A DNA stretch of 64,000 nt. Origin: Actinobaculum sp. oral taxon 183 str. F0552 (GTDB lineage: Bacteria; Actinomycetota; Actinomycetes; Actinomycetales; Actinomycetaceae). The stretch lies in NCBI RefSeq assembly GCF_000466165.1, contig NZ_KE951450.1, forward strand, positions 18,001-82,000, in the 5' to 3' direction. The translations under genes and the position numbers were made by a program. The notes under the pieces were generated by a model. It was not told where the DNA came from and did not search any database. It saw only the letters and a list, made by a program, of their open reading frames with translations. Every line of letters begins with the position of its first letter. Position 1 is the first letter of the stretch. This document shows positions 35,541 to 44,087 of the stretch, piece by piece.

Positions 35541-35649
35541 GCGCTCGTCCTCCCTCTCCGCGGTCCTTCCGGGCCCCCGCCGACGATTCCGACGCTCCCG
35601 GTCGGATCAAGCCTACTCCCGCAGTGCCGAACGCCACCCGACCGCCGGA

Positions 35650-35679
35650 TTGGAGGTCGTGGCTCGTCCTCGCTATAAT
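35650..35679 (+). promoter_or_regulatory. rpmB promoter
   Basis: A perfect TATAAT (35674-35679) with TTGGAG (35650-35655) 18 nt upstream. The predicted leader to ATG 35755 is about 70 nt. Confidence 0.65.
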
Positions 35680-35754
35680 CGTGTGGTTGCCGACGGGATG
35701 GTCGGCTCTCATGTGACGCCGCTGGCGTCCCGTCAGCGAATCGAGGAGAATATC

Positions 35755-35946
35755 ATGGCTTCTGTCTGCGACGTCTGCGGCAAGCACCCGAGTTTCGGCA
35801 AGAGCGTCTCGCACTCGCACGTGCGCACCAGCCGCCGGTGGAATCCCAACATCCAGCGGGTCCGCGCCGTGGTCCGGGGGACGCCGAAGCGTCTGAACGT
35901 CTGCACGTCCTGCCTCAAGGCGGGGAAGGTCGAGCGCGCCGTCTGA
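35755..35946 (+). CDS. rpmB: 50S ribosomal protein L28
   Basis: 63 aa. [22 protein letters not shown] start and the [11 protein letters not shown]-terminal pair identify bL28. Both CxxC pairs (CDVC, CTSC) are present, so this is the zinc-binding C+ form rather than the zinc-free paralog expressed under zinc limitation. GAGGAGAA precedes ATG 35755. Transcribed alone from a strong promoter to a T-tailed terminator. Confidence 0.97.
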   Translation: MASVCDVCGKHPSFGKSVSHSHVRTSRRWNPNIQRVRAVVRGTPKRLNVCTSCLKAGKVERAV

Positions 35947-35966
35947 GGGACGGGGATTCGATCTCG

Positions 35967-35990
35967 AGGGGCCTCGGGGCCCCTTTTCTC
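35967..35990 (+). terminator. rpmB intrinsic terminator
   Basis: GGGGCC (35968-35973) pairs with GGCCCC (35978-35983), loop TCGG, followed by TTTT (35984-35987). This is one of the few terminators in the window with a T-run. Confidence 0.8.
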
Positions 35991-36106
35991 ATGCCCGCGC
36001 TCCGGTCCCGCCGGATCCGCGGGGCGCGCCGGGCGGGCGGCGGCTCCGAGCTCGGCCCTCCGGAGAGCGGCGGCCGCCTAGGAAACGGCCCGAAGCGGCG
36101 GCCCGG

Positions 36107-37066
36107 TCACCTCGCGAAATGGTCCCAGCCCCCGGCGCCGGCGACGTCGGAGCCGTCCACCGTGACCCGTCCCCCTTCGACGGCCCGCCGGACGGCTCCG
36201 ATCCGGCGGAAGCCCGCGGGGACGCCCCCGCGGGCCGTCCCCAGGAAGCCGTGGTCCTCTCCCCCGGCCAGGACGTGCCGGATCGCGGCGTCGCGGGGCA
36301 GACCGCGAGCCGTCAACTCCCGCACGCAGGGCTCCAGCGCCGCTGAGTCGAGGTCGATCCACACCCCCGAGGCGCGGGCCATGCGCCGGGCGTCGCGGAC
36401 GAGGCCGTCGGAGACGTCCATGAGGGCGCCGACCGCCCCCTCGCGGCAGGCCGCCATCGCCGCTTCGAGGGGAGGGTCCGGGCGCAGGAAGGTGTCGACG
36501 AGGTCGGCGCCGCCGGGAGAACCGTCCCGGCGGCCGGAGGCGAGCAGCTCGTATCCGGCCGAGGAGAAGCCGAGCGGGCCGCAGTGGACGACGTCCTCGC
36601 CGACTCGGGCGTCGCTGCGGCGGCGTGCCCGCCTGCCCTCAGGGTCGCCGAGAACCGTCACTGCGACGCATACGGCGGGTCCGCCGGTCAGATCGCCTCC
36701 GTCGACGCCGGCGCCCGCGCGGCGAGCGGCGGCCGCCGTCCCCCGGGCGAACTCTTCGAGCCATTCCACTTCCATGTCCCCGGGCAGTTCCACCGCCACG
36801 ACGAGGGAGACCGGGCGCGCCCCCATGGACACGGAGTCCGCCAGGCTCTGCACGGCCGCGCGCCAGCCGACGTCGTAGCCGGTGGACCAGTCGCGGGTGA
36901 AGTGCGTCCCTTCGACGAGCATGTCCGTGGAGACTGCGACGCGTTCCCCCGTCAGGCGCAGCACGGCGCAGTCGTCGCCCGAGGGGACGTCGGCCTGCGC
37001 GGCCCGGGGCAGCGTCGGGACGATCCGGGCCAGCAGTTCGTCCTCGCTCAAGTCGTCGATGCGCAT
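36107..37066 (-). CDS. thiL: thiamine-monophosphate kinase
   Basis: 319 aa. Makes thiamine diphosphate from thiamine monophosphate and ATP. PurM/AIR-synthase-like fold with SGDDCAVL and the Mg-binding ADSVSMGARP and GGDLTGGP; VSDGLVRDA and GEDHGFL near the C-terminus are typical ThiL motifs. ATG 37066 lies 7 nt after the MerR gene, so translation is probably coupled; GGAGG lies about 18 nt back, inside that gene. Confidence 0.93.
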   Translation of the reverse strand: MRIDDLSEDELLARIVPTLPRAAQADVPSGDDCAVLRLTGERVAVSTDMLVEGTHFTRDWSTGYDVGWRAAVQSLADSVSMGARPVSLVVAVELPGDMEVEWLEEFARGTAAAARRAGAGVDGGDLTGGPAVCVAVTVLGDPEGRRARRRSDARVGEDVVHCGPLGFSSAGYELLASGRRDGSPGGADLVDTFLRPDPPLEAAMAACREGAVGALMDVSDGLVRDARRMARASGVWIDLDSAALEPCVRELTARGLPRDAAIRHVLAGGEDHGFLGTARGGVPAGFRRIGAVRRAVEGGRVTVDGSDVAGAGGWDHFAR

Positions 37067-37073
37067 GGGCCCA

Positions 37074-37808
37074 TCATGCCATCGCCTCCCCGCCTGGACG
37101 TCCGCCGGCTCCCCCTCCGGTAGCCGTTCCGTCGCCGCCGCGGCTGGCCGCCTCCCTCTCCGGGCGCCGGCCAGCCGCCTCGCCTCCCTCCGGAAGTCCG
37201 TCGGCCTGCGAGAGCGCCCGACCGAGCTCGTAGTGGGCGATTCGGCGCATGCTCAGCAGCACGGGCTCGAAGAGGACGGTGCCGAGCACCGCGAAGGAGA
37301 CGGCTTGGGAGTCCTCCCGCCGCGGAATGCGGGCGACGTCGGCGCGGGCGACGTCGCGGGCGGCCGACGCGTAGACGGCCAAGTGCTCGCCGTCCACGGG
37401 GATCCCGCTGTCCTCGACGAAGGCCAGGGCGGAGTTCAGCTGCCGGACGGCGGGAAGGTCCGCCGGAACGTCGAATCCGAGCTCGCCGAGTACGGCCGAG
37501 GCGCGGTCCGTCTCCGGCCGCTCGCCCTCGCGCATCGTGGGCAGCGCGGCCGTCACCTCCCCCATAGCCTTCCAGGGCCCCGCCTCGGAGTCGTCGATGA
37601 TCGCCAGGATTCGGCGGACCTGGTCGATCGAGACGCCCAGGGTGCCGACGAGCCCGCGTATGAGGCGCAGGCGCTCGAGGTGCTCCTGCCCGTAGGAGGA
37701 CTCCCTCGCATTGAGAGCCTCGCCCGGCGGCAGCAGGGACTCCCGCAGGTAGTACTTGATCGTCGCCACGGAGGCGCCCGACTCCTTCGCCAGTTCTGAG
37801 ATGCGCAT
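37074..37808 (-). CDS. MerR-family transcriptional regulator
   Basis: 244 aa. The N-terminal MerR winged helix (1-75) includes ISELAKESGASVATIKYYLRE and LRLIRGLVGTLGVSIDQVRRIL. A helical C-terminal domain of about 120 residues has no recognised ligand motif or metal-binding cysteines, and the end is a Gly/Arg-rich tail. AAGGGG precedes the ATG. Divergent from an MFS exporter gene with inverted repeats in the shared gap, so it very likely controls that exporter. A multidrug- or solute-responsive activator is the likely type. Confidence 0.85.
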   Translation of the reverse strand: MRISELAKESGASVATIKYYLRESLLPPGEALNARESSYGQEHLERLRLIRGLVGTLGVSIDQVRRILAIIDDSEAGPWKAMGEVTAALPTMREGERPETDRASAVLGELGFDVPADLPAVRQLNSALAFVEDSGIPVDGEHLAVYASAARDVARADVARIPRREDSQAVSFAVLGTVLFEPVLLSMRRIAHYELGRALSQADGLPEGGEAAGRRPEREAASRGGDGTATGGGAGGRPGGEAMA

Positions 37809-37833
37809 GTGTCCCCTTTCACTCAGGGCTCGG

Positions 37834-37885
37834 TTGACTCACTGGATACTCACGCTATCCTAGTTATTTAGATAGCATTACTATC
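37834..37885. promoter_or_regulatory. MFS promoter with MerR-type inverted repeats
   Basis: TTGACT (37834-37839), 16 nt, TATCCT (37856-37861) reads toward the MFS gene. GGATA (37844-37848) and TATCC (37856-37860) form one inverted repeat within the promoter, and GATAG (37871-37875) with CTATC (37881-37885) a second. Confidence 0.5.
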
Positions 37886-37904
37886 CAATCGAGGAGTGAC
37901 ACGA

Positions 37905-39428
37905 ATGCCCCCCAATGCACACCGCCTCGCGGCGCCCTCCGACGGGCCGGCGACCCTCGCCGCCTCCCATCCGAGCGCCGCGCCCGAACCCGCAGAACCG
38001 GCCGCGCCCGAGACTGCCGAAACCGCGCCGTCCCGTCCACGCGACCGCGCAGAGCGCCGACGCGGCCGCCTGGCCTGGGCGATCGTCGCGGCGGCGCTGC
38101 CCACCCTCATGACGGCCCTGGACAGCCTCGTCATGACTTTCGCCCTGCCCGACATCCGCGGGGACCTCGACGCCACGGTCACCCAGCTCCAGTGGTTCGT
38201 CAACGCGTACACCCTCGTACTCGCCACGCTCATCCTCCCGGCGGCGGCCCTCGGCAACCTCCTGCGACGCCGGAGGGTCTTCCTCTGGGGCGTCGCGCTC
38301 TTCACGCTGGCCTCGGCCGGGGCCGCGCTGTCCTCCACGTCCGGCGCCCTGATCGCCGCCCGCGTCGTCCAGGGGGCGGGAGGGGCCGCGATCACGACGC
38401 TTTCCCTGACGCACCTGGCCGACGCCGTTCCCACCCGGCTCCGCGAACTGGCGATCGGGATCTGGGGAGGCGTCAACGGACTCGGCGTCGCGGCCGGGCC
38501 GATCATCGGCGGAGCCGTCGTCGAGGACTTGGACTGGAGCTTCATCTTCTGGATCAACGTCCCCATCGGAGTCGTCTGCGTCGCATTGGGCCTGCGGTTC
38601 CTCGGCGAATCGCCGCGCCGGCCCCGCAGCATGGACGCGCCCGGGATCCTGCTCGGCGCCGGGTTCGTCTTCCCCTTCACCTGGGCGCTCGTCGAAGGGC
38701 CGCAACGCGGGTGGGGAGACAGGCTGACGATCGGGTGCTTCGGCGTCTCGGCGGCGTCCCTGATCCTCTTCCTCCTGCACGAGGGCGGCGCCCGCGAGCC
38801 GTACATGCCGCTCAGGCTCTTCCGCGATCGCCGGTTCGCCCTGGTCAACGCGGCGACGGCCCTCTTTTCCGCCGGGGTCTTCGGAACCGTCTTCTTCATC
38901 AGCCAGTATCTGCAGATCGGCCTGGGGTACGGGACCCTGGAGTCGGGGGTGCGCGCCACGCCGTGGACCATGCTGCCGATGGCCGTGGCTCCCGTCGCCG
39001 GCGTCCTCTCGCGCCGCTTCGGCACCCGCGCTGTCCTCGTCGCCGGCATGGGCCTGCAGACGCTCGCGCTCGTCTCCTTCGCCTTCGTCGTCCCTAATTC
39101 GACGGACTACGCGACGTTCGTCGTGCCGATGGCCGTTGCGGGCGTCGGCATGGGCCTGAGCGTGGCGCCTCTGGCCGCCGGGGCGCTCGCGGGGATCGCC
39201 CGGGCCGACCGCGCCGTAGCCTCGGGCATCAATTCGACGGTCCGCCAGCTCGGCACGGCCACGGGGATCGCTCTGTGCACAGCCGTCTTCACCGCCTTCG
39301 GCCGGTACGCGCCCGGCCAGGGCTTCGTCGACGGCCTGACCCCCTGCCTGTGGGTCTGCGCCGGAATCCTGGCCGCGGCAGGCCTGTGCGTCCTCGCGAT
39401 GCCGAAGCGGACCGAGCCGAACGCCTGA
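37905..39428 (+). CDS. MFS transporter, DHA2 (14-helix) family
   Basis: 507 aa. A proton-coupled drug/solute exporter of the DHA2 type, about 14 transmembrane helices after a hydrophilic Ala/Pro/Arg-rich N-terminus of about 55 residues. ALDSLVMTFALPDI and TQLQWFVNAYTLVLA are characteristic of helices 1-2, and motif C appears as GVNGLGVAAGPIIGG. The loop 2-3 motif A, usually GxLxDRxGRRR, reads ALGNLLRRRRVF here, so its Asp is lost. ATG 37905 has GAGGAG 8 nt upstream. Divergent from a MerR gene. Confidence 0.9.
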   Translation: MPPNAHRLAAPSDGPATLAASHPSAAPEPAEPAAPETAETAPSRPRDRAERRRGRLAWAIVAAALPTLMTALDSLVMTFALPDIRGDLDATVTQLQWFVNAYTLVLATLILPAAALGNLLRRRRVFLWGVALFTLASAGAALSSTSGALIAARVVQGAGGAAITTLSLTHLADAVPTRLRELAIGIWGGVNGLGVAAGPIIGGAVVEDLDWSFIFWINVPIGVVCVALGLRFLGESPRRPRSMDAPGILLGAGFVFPFTWALVEGPQRGWGDRLTIGCFGVSAASLILFLLHEGGAREPYMPLRLFRDRRFALVNAATALFSAGVFGTVFFISQYLQIGLGYGTLESGVRATPWTMLPMAVAPVAGVLSRRFGTRAVLVAGMGLQTLALVSFAFVVPNSTDYATFVVPMAVAGVGMGLSVAPLAAGALAGIARADRAVASGINSTVRQLGTATGIALCTAVFTAFGRYAPGQGFVDGLTPCLWVCAGILAAAGLCVLAMPKRTEPNA

Positions 39429-39432
39429 GCGA

Positions 39433-39508
39433 CGTCCCCCGGCGGCAGTCCGCTGCCGGGCACGCTTCGAACACCGCGTTCCCCGGGGCCTTCAGCCGCC
39501 GGGGGACG
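39433..39508. terminator. nested stem structure between converging MFS and reductase genes
   Basis: Outer arms CGTCCCCCGGCGG (39433-39445) and CCGCCGGGGGACG (39496-39508) are perfect over 13 bp and enclose a 50-nt loop. The inner hairpin CGGCAG-TCCG-CTGCCG starts at the left arm and competes with it. Probably ends transcription from both sides. Confidence 0.55.
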
Positions 39509-39533
39509 CACTGCGTTCGCGGTCGTGGGCCGA

Positions 39534-40073
39534 TCATTGGCCGGTGCGGATGCGCTCGACGAACGCCTCGACGAAGCCGGCCAGGTAGTCGCGGGATTCC
39601 TCGGCGACGTCGCCGTCGGCGGTGACGCCCGCCTGCGTCGCGTTGAGGTAGAGCTCGGGCTGCTCCATGAGGTCGGCGCCGAAGAAGTTGAGGGGGCCGC
39701 GCAGATGGCTCTGGGCCAGGGCGGTTCCCAGCTGAGACGGCGAGACCCCCGCGATCGCGACGGGCTTGCCGACGAGCGCCGCCGTCCCCCACGGACGGGA
39801 ACTCCACTCGAGGGCGTTGGCCAGTGCGGCGGAATACATCCGATTGTGCTCGGGCGTGATGAGGAGCACGCCGTCGGCGTCGAGGATCCCCTGCTTGAAC
39901 CGGGTCGCGACCTCCGGCCAGTGGCCGTCGTAGTCACGGTTGTACAGGGGCAGATCGGCGATGGGGAGCTCGACGAACTCGACGCCCTCGGGAGCCAGGG
40001 AGGCCAGGGCCTTCGCGAGCCCGCGGTTGAGGGACTGAGAGGCCAGGCTTCCGACGATGTAGGCGATCTTCAT
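39534..40073 (-). CDS. NADPH-dependent FMN reductase family protein
   Basis: 179 aa. Flavodoxin-like NAD(P)H:FMN/quinone reductase (FMN_red family). The start KIAYIVGSLASQSLNRGLA is the FMN-phosphate loop, and LLITPEHNRMYSAALANALEW is the characteristic GVxITPEYNxSxPGALKNAIDW-like block; SPSQLGTALAQSHLR follows. Reduces flavins or quinones in the cytoplasm. ATG 40073 has AAAGG upstream; the longer frame to 40142 is not supported. Stand-alone gene. Confidence 0.9.
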   Translation of the reverse strand: MKIAYIVGSLASQSLNRGLAKALASLAPEGVEFVELPIADLPLYNRDYDGHWPEVATRFKQGILDADGVLLITPEHNRMYSAALANALEWSSRPWGTAALVGKPVAIAGVSPSQLGTALAQSHLRGPLNFFGADLMEQPELYLNATQAGVTADGDVAEESRDYLAGFVEAFVERIRTGQ

Positions 40074-40246
40074 GGGGACCTTTCCGGTGGGACGTGCTGA
40101 ACGGCGGGCAGCCGACGTATCGGGTACCCGAGCGGTCAACAACCCGGAGCGCCCCCTTATTTCGCCCTGTGAGAGAAGTCACGAGGGCGGCGAGGGCCTT
40201 GGTCGCGTCGCCGCCCCGGCCCCTTGCGCCGCTATCGAATGCGCCG

Positions 40247-41356
40247 CTATCGGAGTCCGACGGGGCGCTCGAGCGCCAGGGCGATGAGCTCGTCGATCAG
40301 CTGCGCGTACGGCAGGCCCGTGGCCTGCCACAGGAGGGGGTACATGGAGAACTGCGTGAACCCGGGGGTCGTGTTGTGCTCGTTGACGAAGACCTCCCCC
40401 GCCTCGGTGAGGAAGAAGTCGACGCGGGTCATCCCCTCGCAGCCGAAGGCCTCGAACACCCGCGCGGCGGTCTCGCGGATGCGCGTCGCCACGGGCTCGT
40501 CCACCCTGGCGGGGATCGCCATGTGGAAGCCCTCGGTCTGAACGTACTTCGTCTCGTAGTCGTACCACTGGGCCGAGTCCATGACGATCTCGCCGAGGAC
40601 CGACGTACGGGGGGCGTCGTCGCCGTGCCCGCCGAGCACCGCGCATTCGATCTCGCGGCCGGCGATCCCCTGTTCGACGATGACCTTCGGATCGGTCCCC
40701 TGGGCGCGGACCACGGCCTCCTCCAGCCCTTCGGGCGCGTCGACCCTCACGATGCCCAGGGAGGATCCGGCCCGCGCGGGCTTGACGAACACGGGGAAGC
40801 TCAGCGTGCGGGCGATCTCCTCGAGGATCCGCCCGCGCTCGGTCCGCCAGCGGCGGGGCGTGACGAGCACGTACGGGGCGACGTCGATCCCGGCCGACTG
40901 GAGGACGACCTTCATGTAGTGCTTGTCCATGCCGGCGGCCGATGCGAAGACGCCGCAGCCGACGTAGGGCACGCCGGCCATCTCGAGCATGCCCTGGAGC
41001 GTCCCGTCCTCGCCGAAGGGCCCGTGCAGCAGGGGGAAGACCACGTCCATGGTCCCCAGCGCCGCGAGCGCCCCGTCGTCGCGCCCGCGAGGGGCGAGCA
41101 GGGCGCGGTGCTCCCCCGCCAGCTCGATGAGCACCTGCTCGTCGCGCGAGGCCACCTGGCCCGTGAAGCCCGCGGCCTCCAGCCGATCCGGATCCCCGAC
41201 TCCCGGAACCCACGTCCCGTCCCGGCGGATGCCGATGGGGAGAATCTCGTATCTGTCCGGATCCATCGCCCGCATGACGGACGCGGCGGTCAGGCAGGAC
41301 ACCGAGTGTTCGCCGGACACTCCGCCGTAGATGAGGGCAACGCGCACCTTCGCCAT
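40247..41356 (-). CDS. ddl: D-alanine--D-alanine ligase
   Basis: 369 aa. ATP-grasp ligase making D-Ala-D-Ala for peptidoglycan. N-terminal VALIYGGVSGEHSVS; PLLHGPFGEDGTLQG; GMDKHYMKVVL; VKPARAGSSLGI; catalytic TRVDFFL and VNEHNTTPGFT. The Tyr-containing omega loop (WYDYETKY) is of the D-Ala type rather than the D-lactate (VanA) type. ATG 41356 has GGAAGG 11 nt upstream; GTG 41374 is an alternative. It shares a short divergent promoter region with the trans-sulfuration gene. Confidence 0.95.
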   Translation of the reverse strand: MAKVRVALIYGGVSGEHSVSCLTAASVMRAMDPDRYEILPIGIRRDGTWVPGVGDPDRLEAAGFTGQVASRDEQVLIELAGEHRALLAPRGRDDGALAALGTMDVVFPLLHGPFGEDGTLQGMLEMAGVPYVGCGVFASAAGMDKHYMKVVLQSAGIDVAPYVLVTPRRWRTERGRILEEIARTLSFPVFVKPARAGSSLGIVRVDAPEGLEEAVVRAQGTDPKVIVEQGIAGREIECAVLGGHGDDAPRTSVLGEIVMDSAQWYDYETKYVQTEGFHMAIPARVDEPVATRIRETAARVFEAFGCEGMTRVDFFLTEAGEVFVNEHNTTPGFTQFSMYPLLWQATGLPYAQLIDELIALALERPVGLR

Positions 41357-41395
41357 ATTCTGGTCGCCTTCCACTTGCGAGAACCACTAGGGCGA

Positions 41396-41401
41396 TAGCC
41401 T
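41396..41401 (+). promoter_or_regulatory. -10 element placing the start site at the ATG (candidate leaderless mRNA)
   Basis: TAGCCT ends 6 nt before ATG 41408; there is no Shine-Dalgarno in between. The transcript is predicted to begin at the start codon. Confidence 0.5.
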
Positions 41402-41407
41402 ACCGCT

Positions 41408-42559
41408 ATGAGCACAGAGTTCCACCTTTCGCCGGACACCGTCGCGGCGACGGCCGCCCGGCCCGAGCGCGTCCAGGGGGCGCCGGTCAATCCCCCTGTC
41501 ACGCTCTCCTCGACGTACGTCAGCATGGGCGCCCCCGACGGGTCGATGCTCTACGCCCGCTGGGACACCGAATCCTGGCATCCGGCCGAACGCCTCATCG
41601 CCCGGCTCGAAGGCTCTCCTCTCCCCGCGCTCCTGCACGCGTCGGGCATGGCGGCCGTCGCCAACGCGCTTCACCTGGCTCCCGCGGGCAGTCCGGTCGT
41701 CGTGCCGCGCCACGCCTACCACGCCTCGCTCCTGCTCGCCCGGGACCGCGCCCGCCGCGAAGGCGGCGAGGTCCGGGAGGTCGACATCGCCGACACCGAG
41801 GCGGTCGTCGAGGCGCTCACGTCCGAGGGTGCGGAGGCGGGCATGGTGTGGATCGAGTCGCCCACCAACCCCATGCTGGAGATCGCCGACGTCCCGGCGA
41901 TCGTCGAGGCGGCGCACGCCGTGGGCGCGCTGGTCGGAGTGGACAACACCTTCGCCACGCCGCTCGGCCAGCGCCCGCTCGAGTGGGGCGCCGATATCGT
42001 CGTGCACTCGGCGACGAAATACCTTTCTGGCCATTCGGACGTCGTCCTGGGGGCCGTCGTGACATCCCGGGAGGACTTGCGCGAGGCCCTCCGCGAGGAG
42101 CGGACCGAGTCCGGCGGCGTGGCGGGGCCCTTCGAGGCGTGGCTCCTGCTGCGGGGGATGCGCACGCTCGCCTTGAGGATGGAGCGTATCTGGGCCAACG
42201 CCGCCGAGCTGGCCGCGCGGCTCGCCGCGCACCCCCTCGTGGCGGAGGTGTGCCATCCGTCGCTTCCCTCCCACGCCCAGCACGAGCGCGCCGCGCGCCT
42301 CATGGACTGCTTCGGCGGCGTCGTGACCGTGCGCCCGGTCGGAGGCGTCGCCGCGGCGGAGGACCTCGGGAGGCATACGAGGATCTGGTTGCCGGCCACG
42401 TCCCTCGGCGGGGTGGAGTCCTCCTTCGAGCGCCGGCGCCGCTTCCCCTCGGAGGCCCCGACGGTTCCCGAGGACCTTCTGCGCGTGAGCGTGGGCATCG
42501 AGGACGTCGAAGATCTGTGGCGCGATCTCGACGCCGCCCTGCGGGCCGTGCACGCATGA
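41408..42559 (+). CDS. cystathionine gamma-synthase/lyase family PLP enzyme
   Basis: 383 aa. Trans-sulfuration enzyme of the Cys/Met metabolism PLP family. PLP lysine K204 in HSATKYLSGHSD, PLP-stacking and phosphate residues in ASGMAAVANAL, the ring-nitrogen Asp in VGVDNTFATP, and SLGGVESSFE near the C-terminus. Family members make or break cystathionine or cleave methionine/homocysteine; sequence by eye does not decide which. It probably lacks a 5' leader. Coupled to the lipoprotein gene after it (ATGA overlap). Confidence 0.88.
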   Translation: MSTEFHLSPDTVAATAARPERVQGAPVNPPVTLSSTYVSMGAPDGSMLYARWDTESWHPAERLIARLEGSPLPALLHASGMAAVANALHLAPAGSPVVVPRHAYHASLLLARDRARREGGEVREVDIADTEAVVEALTSEGAEAGMVWIESPTNPMLEIADVPAIVEAAHAVGALVGVDNTFATPLGQRPLEWGADIVVHSATKYLSGHSDVVLGAVVTSREDLREALREERTESGGVAGPFEAWLLLRGMRTLALRMERIWANAAELAARLAAHPLVAEVCHPSLPSHAQHERAARLMDCFGGVVTVRPVGGVAAAEDLGRHTRIWLPATSLGGVESSFERRRRFPSEAPTVPEDLLRVSVGIEDVEDLWRDLDAALRAVHA

Positions 42560-43188
42560 CGGACCGCTCGGCTCGGGGCCGCCGGAGGCCGCTCGCAGCC
42601 CGCCTGGCCCTCTGGGCCCTCTGCCCGGTCCTCTCCGCCCTTCCCGCCTGCTCCGGCGGGGCCGGATCCGCGCCGCCTTCCCGCTCGCAGCCCGCTGCGT
42701 CGCAGGCTTCCTCGAGCGCGACCGCGTCCGCGACGCCCGGAGACGACTCGACGGCGATCGAGCCGGAGACGGACTGGACGACCGGGGACGCCCAGTCGCC
42801 TCGCTATCCTACCGTGGCCGGGCACGCCATGCCCGACACCTCCCGGGTGGGCGTGCACCCGGGCTTCGAACGCGTCGTCGTCCAGTACACGGGCAGGGCG
42901 AGCGACATCACGTGGCGTGCGCGCTTCACGGGGAGGAACGCCGCGGGCCTGGCGGGGAGGCGCTTTCTGCGGGTGACGGTCGCCGGGCTGAGGGATCCCG
43001 ACGAAGGCGAGACCGTGCCGGCCCTCGCGCCCGCTCCCGTCTCGGGGGCGACGCTGATCAAAGGCGTGTCCGTCGGCCTCCCCCGCGGCGGCGTCCAGAC
43101 CGTCACCGTCGGACTGGACGCCGATGCGGCCTATCGCCTCATGGTCTTGGAGAATCCGACGCGGCTGGTCGTCGACCTGCGGAAGTGA
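42556..43188 (+). CDS. AMIN-like domain lipoprotein
   Basis: 210 aa. A lipoprotein signal peptide (about 1-32) ends in the lipobox LPAC. A Ser/Ala/Thr-rich linker follows (about 35-70), then an AMIN-like beta domain (about 80-210; FERVVVQYTGRA, RFLRVTVAG, GGVQTVTVGLD, PTRLVVDLRK). AMIN domains usually localise proteins to peptidoglycan or the septum. Function unknown. ATG overlaps the upstream stop codon, so it is translated together with the PLP enzyme, an unexpected pairing. Confidence 0.85.
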   Translation: MTDRSARGRRRPLAARLALWALCPVLSALPACSGGAGSAPPSRSQPAASQASSSATASATPGDDSTAIEPETDWTTGDAQSPRYPTVAGHAMPDTSRVGVHPGFERVVVQYTGRASDITWRARFTGRNAAGLAGRRFLRVTVAGLRDPDEGETVPALAPAPVSGATLIKGVSVGLPRGGVQTVTVGLDADAAYRLMVLENPTRLVVDLRK

Positions 43189-43231
43189 TCGCGCGAGCCG
43201 CGGCGCGCAGGCGGCCGTGCGGGGCGGCGTC

Positions 43232-44083
43232 TCAGCGCCGGCCCCTCCGCCTCCTCTCGCGGCGTTCGAGCCTCCTCCTGACGGCTTGGGAGTTCGCCGC
43301 GTCGACGTCGCGGTAGGGGTCGCCGTCCACGCGCCTGTCCCAGCGCCGCTCGCGGGGCCCTCTGCCGGCGGCGACGTCGGCGGGGCGCAGTTCGACCAGC
43401 TCCTTCGTGATGGCGGCCATGATCGCCTCGGTCATCTCCGTGAGGAGCTCGTGGGTGACCTCCCGCCCCGCGTAGTCCGAGAGGTCGAGGGGCTCGCCGA
43501 TCCGCACGTCGAGCCGGGTCCGGCGGCGCCCCATCCTCCGCCAGCCGATGTCGCCCGTCCACGGATGGATGAGCCTCTCGTTCCCCCAGTGGGCGACGGG
43601 CAGGACGACGGCGTCGGGGTGCGCCAAGGCGAGCCGCGCGGAGCCGGTCTTGCCGCGCATCGGCCAGCCGTCCGGGTCGCGGGTGAAGGTCGACTCGGGG
43701 AAGACGACGAGCGCCCTGCCGGCGGCAAGGGCGTCGGACATGGCGCGCAGCGAGGAGGCGGGGCTTCCGCCGTCGGCGGGAACGTGGTCCACGTCGGAGC
43801 GGTAGACGGGTATCTGACCGAGGCGGCGCAGAGCCCATCCCAGCACGGGCGCCGTGAACAGGTCGGCCCGGCCGGCCGTGACCGGCGCACGTCCCCGCCG
43901 GTAGAGCGCCATGCACACGGACAGGGCGTCGAGGTGGCACGTGTGGTTGGAGACCACGAGGACCGGCCCGAACTCCGGGATCCTCTCCGCCCCGCTGATG
44001 CGCACGTCCTGGACGCATCTCATGGCCCCGACGGCCAGCGGCGCGACGACGCGCATGAGGAGGGGCGGACGCTCCCGGCCCAC
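43232..44083 (-). CDS. 1-acyl-sn-glycerol-3-phosphate acyltransferase family (PlsC-like)
   Basis: 283 aa. The acyltransferase motif I is NHTCHLD (HxxxxD pattern), motif III is FPESTFTRD in place of FPEGT, and a hydrophobic stretch at the N-terminus suggests membrane association. Probably makes phosphatidic acid from lysophosphatidate. The C-terminal 60 residues are Arg-rich (RRRLERRERRRRGRR). Five nucleotides after murA on the same strand, so the two are probably cotranscribed; the plsC-murA neighbourhood near ddl and leuCD is common in actinobacteria, but gpsA is missing here. Confidence 0.88.
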   Translation of the reverse strand: MGRERPPLLMRVVAPLAVGAMRCVQDVRISGAERIPEFGPVLVVSNHTCHLDALSVCMALYRRGRAPVTAGRADLFTAPVLGWALRRLGQIPVYRSDVDHVPADGGSPASSLRAMSDALAAGRALVVFPESTFTRDPDGWPMRGKTGSARLALAHPDAVVLPVAHWGNERLIHPWTGDIGWRRMGRRRTRLDVRIGEPLDLSDYAGREVTHELLTEMTEAIMAAITKELVELRPADVAAGRGPRERRWDRRVDGDPYRDVDAANSQAVRRRLERRERRRRGRR

Positions 44084-44087
44084 CGGT

